The notes below the pieces were generated by a model, which saw only the letters and a list, made by a program, of their open reading frames with translations, was not told the DNA's origin and did not search any database. Both the position numbers and the translations under genes were made by a program. From Coptis chinensis (taxonomy: Eukaryota; Streptophyta; Magnoliopsida; Ranunculales; Ranunculaceae), in the NCBI GenBank assembly GCA_015680905.1, contig CM027377.1, positions 23,584,501-23,648,500 of the forward strand: 64,000 nt of DNA, written 5' to 3'. This document shows, in pieces, positions 50,011 through 59,919 of this stretch (its first letter is position 1; each line of letters starts with the position of its first letter).

Positions 50011-50040
50011 GTCCGGCCATAGGCCGGGCCAAATGGCTAG
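50011..50040 (+). other. Helitron 3' terminus: hairpin plus CTAG
   Basis: GTCCGGCC, loop ATA, GGCCGGGC forms an 8-bp stem (one G-T pair), then AAATGG and CTAG. This is the diagnostic Helitron 3' structure. Confidence 0.8.
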
Positions 50041-50273
50041 TATCTATATAAAAGCTCGCTATTTTCCAAACCGTGCATTCTCATTCACTCCTAAAAAATA
50101 GGCAACTCTATATATTAGTTTGACCTCCCTAGATTTGCTATTTTCTCCTTCTTTTATTCTTTATTTATTTGGTTCTCCTAATCTCTTTTAAAACGAATCC
50201 TAATAAAATAAAAGTCCTAAAAACTACTAAACCAAATTCTTAAAATACTAAACGAGGATGAAAAGATCAAAGT

Positions 50274-51320
50274 TTGCCAGAAGAGATCACCATCCGTTGT
50301 CTGCTATGTTCTTTCACTACTTTTGCTTCATTATATCAAGGCAAACAGGTTCATGCATATGCTCTTAAGATGGGTCTGGACGTTGATGTCCCTGTATGCA
50401 ACACTCTCATTACCATGTACACAAACTGTTTGGATCTCTCTGCTGCATTCAATATCTTTGACGAGATGACTAGTAATCTGGATTCAGTTTCTTGGAATGC
50501 AATTCTAACAGCATGTCTGCGTCACAACCAGCCCAATGACACTTGCTAATTCCTAAAACTAATGCATACTTCTGAATATAAGATTGATCATATAACACTG
50601 GCAATGGATTAAAAGCGGATTTGATGCAGACACTTCGGTTAGCGGATGCTCACAAATATTTTGAATTAATGACTCATCCTGACGTCATCTCTTGGAGTAC
50701 TTTGATTGTGGGGTATGCGCAGTTCGGCTATGGGGAGGAAGCTCTCAAACTTTTTGAAACAATGAGAAGTGCAGGTATCAAGCCAAACAATGTCACCTTT
50801 GTTGGGGTTCTCTCGCGCTGACCATGTTGGATTGGTAGAGGAAGGGTGCAATTACTACAAAATCATGGAGTCCGACTATGGGATTAGACCTACAAGGGAA
50901 CACTTGTTGTTGTGTGGTTGACATGCTTGCCCATCTTTGGGAGTCCGAAGGAAGCCGAGAACTTATCGGTCAAATGTTATTTGATCGACATTGTGGTGTT
51001 TAAAACTCGCTTAAAGCATGTCGAAACCGTGGGGATGTAGAGGTTGCAAAGCGTCAGCAGATAGTGTATGGAAGCTGGATCCGTCGATTCAGCATCTCAT
51101 GTGTTACTCGGCAACATCCTTGCATCGACGGGTAATTGGGGTGAGGTCGCCAGAGTAAGGAGATTAATGCTGGCAGAGGTGTTAGGAAGGTTCCCGCCAA
51201 AGCCGGATAGATGTTAAGAATCGAGTCAATGTATTTTCAAGACAAGACGTAGAAAACATACAAATATGGACCGGATATATTCAAGATCTTGGAAGGTTTA
51301 TATTTGGAGATGGAAGCTAA
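50274..51320 (+). pseudogene. PLS-class PPR gene fragment (At3g53360-like)
   Basis: Open 50274-50549: GKQVHAYALKMGLDVDVPVC, then DSVSWNAILTACLRHNQP. After stops and a deletion, 50621-50821 reads HPDVISWSTLIVGYAQFGYG and EEALKLFETMRSAGIKPNNV. It continues out of frame with HVGLVEEGCNYYKIMES, GIRPTREH, then GNWGEVARVRRLM and ILEGLYLEMEANC from the E/E+ region. It matches a mitochondrial PLS-class PPR protein of the At3g53360 type. Many stops; not functional. Confidence 0.7.
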
Positions 51321-51856
51321 TTGTAGTCTTGAGGAAAAAGTTGCCTCGGCTAAAAGCACTTCACAAATAGAACCAACAACCCGATACTACCTTATTTAAA
51401 TATATCAATACCGGGATCTCATATTTGCCTATTTACATGAAGTCCGCCTATGTCTTGCTCCATTGAAAGTGGGTGGACTCTGCCAGAGAAGAGAGTTGAG
51501 AAATTAACAAAACAAGCTGTAAAGAATGTGTGGGAGACAGATAGAGATGAATGTCTCAAGGGTCCCATGGCTCCTCAGACAGTGTTTCGACTTCAGGGTT
51601 AGTAGGAGCCCTGGAGTACTAAAAATTTGAGAACATATCTAATCGGTAAAGTTTGGTCTAAATTAAAGCCATCCCATCGAACCGGCTTATACTGAAAAGA
51701 GCACAAAATACACATCCAAATTAATAATAAAATGTGAATGCCACGACTTTGTTGGTTCAGCTTTTCCACGTACAAAGTGGAGTTGTTCTGTACAATGGGA
51801 AAGCAGAAATCCCACCAATTAACATGAAAGATCAAGCACTCCCACAAAACACATAC

Positions 51857-52104
51857 CTTGGCAAGGCCGGTTGGCTCTCATCTTTTTGATGTTCCCACGA
51901 CTTACACTCTTGAGAAATGTCGAGGAAGCCAACTTTGGTATGGCATCATTGGAAGAAACAAATAGAGCTATCTGCATACATGTAAAAACATTGTCCGACT
52001 ATTGGACAAATCAAACGACAAGTGCATAAAAAGATAAAAAGAAAGCATCAAAGGCGGGATATGGAGAATCTCACGGTTTTGTACTCAGCAATGTTCCCTG
52101 AGGC
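51857..52104 (-). pseudogene. Two exon-like pieces of an unidentified gene
   Basis: On the minus strand a small exon 52104-52075 (ASGNIAEYKT, donor GTGAGA) would splice in frame to 51971-51857 (IALFVSSNDAIPKLASSTFL, then KSVSRGNIKKMRANRP; acceptor TGCAG, donor GTATGT). Clean borders and protein-like content suggest captured host exons. I do not recognise the gene. Confidence 0.35.
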
Positions 52105-52649
52105 CTAGATCTCAACATACAAGGCCATAACCTCAATTTCACACAACAAGGCTCATAAGGTTTTAACCTTGATTCAAAATCATAGAGTACCCCCAATGAA
52201 TTTTTTATGCACCAAAAGGACCTTAACAGAAAATCTAAATCAATGTCCCTTTCATTTAAGGAAGCTTATATGCTCCAAAAAAATTGATAATTTCTAATCT
52301 TGAAGACGAGCTGATAAATTTAAAGGAATGATGTCAACCGGACCACCCAAATTATATGGGATGTTGATGTAACTGAGAACCCATGACCCCATACCTCAAT
52401 AAGACTTAAAAGGTAATCATGGTGATAAGTTAAACTAACATTTCAAAATGCAGAGTAGCAAATTACAGGTATTTGGTTATAGTCAATTGTCACATCTATT
52501 TAACCAAAACGTAGAGTGGTTGCACATCATATCTGTCACAAGGTATTGTAGAATCTACAGACCAATTGGATCTTCACGTGACTAGATGAATAAAAACACG
52601 CAAGACCAACATTAAGAGTTTTTAGAAAGTTGAGTTTGATATAAGAAGT

Positions 52650-52839
52650 TGAGTTTTTGGTTTAGTAGGTTTTAGGAATTCAAAATCTAACTCAGCTGCT
52701 AGGTTTGACAGTTTTAAGAAATAAGAAGTGGAGTTTTTGGTTTATTAGGTTTTAGGAATTTTGTTTTATTAGGATTCGTAGAGTTTTAAGAAATAAGAAG
52801 TTAAGTTTGTACGTGTGTTTTGGAACCTGTAATAATTGA
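52650..52839 (-). repeat. Inverted, diverged copy of the Helitron 5' region
   Basis: The reverse complement contains ACGAATCCTAATAAAACAAA, TCCTAAAACCTAATAAACCA and TTCCAAAACACACGTAC, in the order and spacing found at 50043-50255 (CGAATCCTAATAAAATAAAA, TCCTAAAAACTACTAAACCA, TTCCAAACCGTGC). The outer end would be A|TCAATTATTACAGG at 52839. A 100-base internal duplication (GAGTTTTTGGTTTAGTAGG units) is also present. Confidence 0.45.
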
Positions 52840-53261
52840 TATAAACATGCAATGTCATATAGTCGTTACTGATTGATTCAATTGAATACTATTCTATTAT
52901 TTGGACATGCGTAACTAATTAGCTCTAATCAAATAGGAGGGAAGGAGCTATTTTGATGAACCCCAAAGGGTGAATTTGGCATGTGAGTGAACCTTGCTTC
53001 AAGATATTGATGATGCAAAGGTAATGGAGGTTATCCTTGAACTTAATGTATGTATTGTGGAATTTGAGAACGGAAAAAAAGTGTTGAATTTATGCACATT
53101 ATACATTTCCTATGAACTATATTTGGACTTTTTCGCATAAAAAAACATAGATAACTGGACTTGTTATGCTGAAAGATCTGCTTTGTTCTGCTTCTGCCTA
53201 CCAGCAAACTATTGTGTGATGTTCATACTAATTATCTTAACATTAAGATACTGAAAACGTG

Positions 53262-53471
53262 TTAGTATGAATAGCGGCATAGGTTGATTTGTCCTACATC
53301 CATCAGTTGATATTTGTTCCTTTTGACCCACCTTTCAAAAGGAACATCAAAGCGTGCTTGAACCAGTGGTAGAGCATCAAAAAATAGAGCAAAACCTAGA
53401 GTAGCAAGAAGGACAAGAATAAAATCAAAGGAAAAAATAGGTATTGTTTCAATCTTAATACCTATATTCAC
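53262..53471 (-). other. Unidentified open frame with one hydrophobic segment
   Basis: FILVLLATLGFALFFDAL forms a possible membrane helix followed by VQARFDVPFERWVKRNKYQL. A CCCCACAG acceptor precedes the frame on the minus strand. It could be another captured exon; I cannot assign it. Confidence 0.25.
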
Positions 53472-54466
53472 TCTGTGGGGAAAGGTATGCAGTGGTAAGG
53501 TATTTCAAGCACAAACCTTCTCTATGTTAAGCTACTATTCTATTTGACTCTACACCTCCACTTTTTCAAGTGGACTTTTCTCTGTGGTTGTGAAGTTGTC
53601 ATGGTACACAATACCTCATGATATCAGTTCATATACCTTCTCCTCTTTTTGTTGAGTTATGTTATACACTAGCACAAATATTGCGGCAGAAAAACACTAA
53701 TTGATTGATTTTGCAGGCACTTATCTAGTTTTAAGCAAATCAGAATGTAAACTTAATCGATCTAATCGAATGAGTTATTTAGCGGACAAAAGGAAAAGGT
53801 CTCTTGGTATTGAGTGTATGCAAAATCAGGAAAGAAATGAATTAATTAAAACAATTTCCAAGCAAAAAAAGTGACCTGAAGAAGAAGAGGAAAAAATCCG
53901 TTGTTGCTGAGTTTAATGAGTCTATATCAGTAGACGAAGATTATTATTCACAAATGAGGAGTAGTGAATCAGATGGTGATGAAGAAGACATATCAAATGA
54001 AACTGAACATAAAAGTAATATTTTCAATATATTTTAATTTTTTATTATGATAAAAATTCCTAAACAAATTTATATGTTTGTGTTTAACACAGGAAATTGT
54101 CATGAAGCCTGGAATTTTGGAGAGCTAAAGTTTATGTGTTCGTTTTGTGGAGCAATACTTTGGTATGAAGAAAGGGTTGGTAGAACAAAGCAGACCAAGA
54201 AACCAAAGTTTGGAATATGCTGCCTACATGGAAAAGTTCAGCTTCCTCTTTTAGCTGATGCACCTCCATTCCTAAACCAGCTACTAGATTTTGAAGGTGG
54301 TTCAATGTCTACAAATTATAGAGAAAACATGAGGGCGTATAACATGATGTTTGCTTTCACATCAACTGGGGGAGTGGTCGATAAAAAAATAAACAATGGT
54401 AGGGGACCATATGTTTTTAAGATCAGCGGACAAAATCATCACAAAATTGGTTCCTTGCTACCAATT

Positions 54467-54765
54467 CCAGGTACACTTCCTAAATTTGGGCAGTTATACA
54501 TATATGATACAGCTAATGAAGTACAATACCCTCTTCAAAATATTTTAAAATATTAGATTCTTAGATATTAGGATATTAGATTTTTTCCGTAAATATGATT
54601 TTCTTCAATGAAAAATTGAGCAAATAATTAATCATTTGAATTTTCGTAATAATTCTATTTTTACATGTTCTTTATGAGTTAATTTGGTTTTTTCCCTTTG
54701 TGCCAGGCCAGACTCCTAAATTTGGGCAGTTATACATATATGATACAGGTAACGAAGTGCAAAAT
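54467..54765 (+). repeat. Duplicated segment within the Helitron N domain
   Basis: The wording for PKFGQLYIYDT followed by A/GNEVQ occurs at about 54478-54530 and again at 54715-54765, separated by a 180-base AT-rich stretch with splice-like ends. This may be a partial intron/exon duplication. Confidence 0.6.
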
Positions 54766-56275
54766 AGATTGAACTCTTTTAGTAAGAAGATTGAAAAGAA
54801 GAAACCGTTGGATCCAAACATTATAGCAGGACTCATTAGTATGTTAAATGAAAACAACAGAATAGCTGAGACTTACAGAATGGCGAGAGATCGTTTTGAA
54901 GAATCTGAAACCGCTGATGTTAGTATAAGACTCATTAGCACAAGAGGAACTGATGAAAGGCTCTACAACTTACCCACTTCTAATGAGGTAGCTGCTCTCA
55001 TTGTTGGTAATGGAAATGAATCTCAAGGTCACCGTGACATTATTGTTGACAAAAAAGGATACGGCCTAAAGAGAATTGATGAAAATTTTCCAAGTTTTAT
55101 GTCAATGCAATATCCTCTCTTATTTCCTGACGGAGCTGATGGATATGTGCCTGAAACCAAGTACAGAAATGGTAGTAAAGTGGGTAAAAGACAACATGTT
55201 GCCATGAGAAAGTACTATGCATTTAGAATGCAAATGAGAGGAAATGAAGGGCTAACAATACTCAAAAGTAAATGATTGAAGCTACAGTTTTGGGTAGATG
55301 CATACACTGCTGTTGAGGAGATGAGGGTTTCATGGGTTAGAAATAACCAACATACTATTCGTGCAGAATTGTACCAAGGTTTGGTTGATGTTGTTGTTTC
55401 TGGGGACACTAAACCTGCATCTGTTGGTAGGCGATTAGTTTTACCATCATCTTTTACAGGTAATTAAGTCTATTGAAATCCCCAAAATTCACTTACAAGT
55501 TTTAAAAATAAATTTATAATGACAAATGATTAGTTTTACTATTGTCTTTTACAGGTGGTCCAAGATATATGGTACAAAATTATCAGGATGCCATAACCAT
55601 TTCCAGATGGGCTGGAACTCCTGACATTTTCACCACATTTACTTGCAACCCCAAGTGGTCTGAAATTCAAATGGCATTGGACAAGGTTTCTAAGGGACTA
55701 AAACCGAAGATGCCCCGATATTGTTGCTTTGGGTATTTGAAATAAAACCGCACGAGTTAATGGTGATTTCTGTGGCGTAAACATTTTGGTAAAGCTTGGG
55801 CAGGTCAGTCTTTATAGTTAAATGTTTTCACATAAGTTTTAAATGTCAATGACCCTACTTTTGAAAAGTTAAACAATAAATATGTCCTAACTCAAACACA
55901 TTTAGTCAAGCTCCTACACTATCCTGACTTAGCATAGAAAACAACATAAATAACCATGGACTTAGCATTCATGTAGCGCCACACACACACACACCAACCA
56001 AACACAAAACAGTACAATGTTTTCTTTGTTTCTTTTTTACTTTTTACCTATTGCACATGTTCTTTGCAATGTTTGTTGCCATAATTTAGTAGATGTTATA
56101 GTTGATTTAGTATGTGTTTACCTGGTCACGGAATGGGATTGCCTTCTTTTTACCAAAATCAAATTCCTTAGGATTATAGTGAACAGTGGAATCAAATAAG
56201 GGAAAAAGAAAAATCTTCAACCTGAACAAATGAACAACATTTGTTAAATTCTTTTATATTCTCTGCTATAATTAC

Positions 56276-56384
56276 CTTAGCACACGCCTTTGCTAACCCA
56301 TCAAACGTGACATATTTATCTCCAGAGATATTGATTGCTTGCTTTCTCATTACCAAGAACCTGAATAAAGGCAGTGACCAAATC
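56276..56384 (-). pseudogene. Captured exon of a CSP41-like chloroplast RNA-binding protein, inside a Helitron intron
   Basis: Minus strand, acceptor TTACAG then DLVTAFIQVLGNEKASNQ, and after a frame change INISGDKYVTFDGLAKACAK with donor GTAATT. This corresponds to one exon of plant CSP41 (a short-chain-dehydrogenase-like chloroplast RNA-binding/endonuclease protein). It lies in the Rep-helicase intron 55805-56886, antisense to the transposon gene. Confidence 0.65.
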
Positions 56385-57925
56385 CTGTAACAATTAAATA
56401 AAAATAAAATAAGAAGTAGTTATAGCTGTAAATTTGAATTGTACATTATACTTGAGATAAAGATTTTAATCTTTTAACTTTAACATTGCCAAGTTAGTTA
56501 TTTGAACCCCGAATTGGATTTGGAATTGGACGACCGACTTTCAATCTTTCGGAACAATAAAATAATGTCCTGAAAGCATGTCTTCTACCATAGATTGCAT
56601 CTGAGCAGGACAACTGTGATTGTTAAGGGATATTTCCCTAACGTAAAGGCTCTTTAGTGTATCTATTGAAAACTGAAATATGAGAGTTGTCCATTTTGCC
56701 TAGGACTTACTTTGCAGTATCATACTCAAAATAGATGCTATACTAAAATCCATACTTTCCTATAGTTTCCAAAAAAAATGTTTTTTTGCATAATTTGGTA
56801 GTTAATGCCCTGTTTGATTTAATGATCTTTTCTTATACGAAAAGCTTACCTTATATTCTTTTATTGTCTTTTCTTTGTTTTTGCAGCAATATACACAATA
56901 GAGTTTCAGAAAAGAGGATTACCTCATGCTCATATATTGCTTTTCTTGGATAATGGTTCCAAGCCTAAGACACCTGCTCAGATAAATAAGTTAATATCAG
57001 CCGAGCTTCCTGACCCAGAAGATAAAGTTGCGTATGCAGCGTGATTATGATTTATGATACACGGACCCTGTGGAGATAAAAATCCAAGCTCACCATGTAT
57101 GTTGGAAAATAAATGTTCTAAACACTATCCGAAGGCTTTTAGCAGTGATACTACAATTGATCACAATGACTTCACCGTTTATATGAGAAGAAACAACGGT
57201 CGTAAAGTCACGGTTAAAGTGTTTGATAAGACTGAGGAACTGGACAATAGGTGGGTAATACCACATAATGTCGATTTGTGTGTTAAATTTCAAGCACACA
57301 TAAATGTTGAGCATTGTAATAAGACAAGGTCGATAAAGTATCTTTTCAAATATATTAACAAGGGCAAATATAGAGCCACTGCTTTTATTGTTGAGAATAT
57401 CGCAACAGATGTAGACACGGGGAAGCAAATCATTCGAGATGTGGACGAAGTTGGACGTTTTCTTGATTGTCGTTATCTTTCTGCTTCTGAAGCATGTTGG
57501 AGATTATTGAACTTTGAAATTCAATACAGAGACCTAAGCGTAGAGAGGTTGCCATTTCATCTTGAAGGAGAACAAATTGTCTACTACGGTGACAATGATT
57601 TACCAAAAGAAGTCATCAAACGCGAGAAAGCTTCAAAAACAAAATTTACAGAATGGTTTAAAGCCAATGCCATGTATCCATCTACTAGAGAACTTACTTA
57701 TATGGAATTCCCACTAAATGGGTTTGGCAAGTCAATGACAGAGTGTGGACTCCTAGACGGGGAAAAGGTAAAAGAAAGATCGGTCGTGTTTACTATGCTC
57801 ACCCTACATCAGGGGAGAGATTTTACTTACGGATGTTGCTTAATATTGTCAAAGGTCCTAGAAGTTTCGAAGAAATCAGAACAATCAATGGAACTATTTA
57901 TCCTACTTTCAAAGCAGCGTGTGAG

Positions 57926-59919
57926 GTAACTTATGAAATTTTGTTTTCGTATATCATTATAATTGTTGGATCTTGGGAAGTTAAACAACATAATCATGTC
58001 AACACATAGTTATTTCTAGATGAATATAATTTAAATGTCATTTTTACCATGCTATATTGTTGAATTACTGTTTACCAAAATATAATTTAACTGTTTACCA
58101 CACACACCCTTGGCAGACTCATTGTACTAATATAAGCTTTTACATCTTCTAAATACTCAAAAGGGAGACAACACAATTGCATCAGCTTTAGGTGGTTCGA
58201 CTTGAAAGCCACATTACCAGAGATGAACCCCATAGCTGGGTATTAATTGAGGAGTCTAAGCCACTGCACATTATCAAATGAATCTCCTAATGGAAGGAGT
58301 TCTATTGAAGTCTACGTTGACATTTTGAAGAGTCACCACATATAATTACGAAAATATAGATTACAGGCATAGAAGATGTATACAAGCTTTTTATGGTGTC
58401 AACTATTTACATAAACTTAGTATCTAGGCCTGAATTAATTAGAGTCTTCTGTCTTCACAATGAGAAATATATAAAAAGAATGTAAAAAAGAAAAAATAAA
58501 AGACTTACTGGAACATATGAAGGTTGCAACTTGGATGTAGTCAAATACCTCCTAAAGTAAGGAAAAGTGGAGGTGAAAGCCATTTCAGTCGGTACTCTCT
58601 AGGTTGCCTCCATTCCTGTCTCATGTAAACCATGGTCTTACAGGCTATTCAAAAGTACTAGAGAGAATGTTTTGCACATTACATACATAAAGTTCTTATT
58701 TCAATATAGAGAGAACAACATTCATATATAATGCAGAAATAATTGCATGTATAAGAAGTAGCAGGATTCTAAATCAATGACCGCCAGCGTGCATCTTGGG
58801 ATTCATGCACTCACAATGAACATGATATATGTAGAAGAAACCAAAGCAAGTATGGCCTGACGCATATGTGGAAGTAAGTTAGTAGTGTTCATCCATACCC
58901 CGGTTTGGAGCTGTTGATTGGCCCTGCTGACAAGATGAAGGCCTACCCCGGTCCCGTCTTTTGTAAGAAGATTTAGCAAGCTTTTTTGGATTATGTGTGT
59001 TTGCATTGGTGGGGGTGATGTCTGTGGGTTTCTAGAACTTACCCTACCTTTAACCCAAACCTCGAGGCAGGTTAAGGTTGAACCGAGAAAAGGCATCCAT
59101 CCGCTCATTAGGTCATCACTCATCACTAAGTATCCATTTGCTTCCTTTGGCGACAACACATTTCTTTTAGCGGTGGAGTCATGACAACAAAGTAAAATAA
59201 AGTAAAAGGAATAGATATGACAACAAAACATGGTAAATCATGTTTAGCTGAATTTAGTAATAGAAAACAAGATTTCTTGCAAGCAAAAAAAATTCAAGTA
59301 GAACGGGTCACAAATGTAAGTCTATTTATAGGCGGAAACTGACAAATGTGTGTATTAATGGGGAAAAAAAGGAAATAGTTTTTCATTACTTATTGCTTGA
59401 TTAGCAATAACCCGAGCACATGATGTCTTCCCTAAGGAAATAGTGTTTGATTACTTACTGCTTGATTAGCGATAACCCAAGCACATGATGTCTTCCCTGT
59501 CCCTACAAGTCACATTTCCAAGCTTAAGCTGCTTTAGACGCTAGATAACTAGAAGGAAAATTTTAAATATATATAGATTACTGTTAAAACATGAAGTTTA
59601 AATTAAACTGGCAGCAGTTATTGGAGGGAGTAGGGTAACGATTACAAAACATTTGCTAAGAGACTTTCGTGCCAAGATTTCGTCTCAAGATTGTGGATAG
59701 GTTGGTTGAGACGGTGGAAGCACTTTTGGAGGAGCATACTTAATCCGACAATAAAGAAAAGGGACTCTCCTAAAACTTTTACAAATAAACTTAGGAAACA
59801 CATACACACTTAGATTTGTTTTTTCCTATTGTCTATTTTGAAAAACTCCTGAAGTTAATATATGCTGAATTTTAATTTTAAACTATACATATTTAATTGT
59901 TCAATTAAATTTTACCGAG
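57926..59919 (+). other. 2-kb intron of the Helitron gene with exon debris
   Basis: Separates FKAACE from the segment continuing DDDKEWDDALKEASGW. Donor GTAACT, acceptor near CCGAG. Contains the duplicated AAA+ exon below and unassigned open frames (58803-59231 on the minus strand). Confidence 0.5.
59371..59505 (-). pseudogene. Duplicated AAA+ ATPase P-loop exon fragment inside a Helitron intron
   Basis: Minus strand, two copies 65 bases apart: the upstream-in-gene copy reads GTGKTSCAWVIANQA with donor GTAAGT after the Ala codon; the other reads GKTSCARVIANQA with a mutated donor ATAAGT. GTGKT is the Walker A end and the continuation suits plant AAA-type ATPases of the At4g04180 kind. Too short for function. 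Confidence 0.5.

Larger units (their letters stand above)
44178..50040 (+). mobile_element. Candidate non-autonomous Helitron loaded with host exon fragments
   Basis: Proposed 5' end A|TCTATATATATA at 44178. The 3' end is strong: stem GTCCGGCC / GGCCGGGC (50011-50029, 3-base loop), six bases, then CTAG at 50037-50040, followed by T. Between the ends lie pieces of an RWD protein, a BASS transporter, two PPR genes, aspartate aminotransferase and a polygalacturonase, on both strands, several with splice borders preserved. No Rep-helicase is encoded. The 5' end is less certain than the 3' end because it overlaps an AT microsatellite. Confidence 0.6.

Noticed and set aside
57470-57500. FLDCRY segment read as a Helitron tyrosine motif with one Tyr lost
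   Set aside because: The conserved two-tyrosine motif of Helitrons is KYLFKY (57339-57353), which is intact; FLDCRY is a different conserved stretch.
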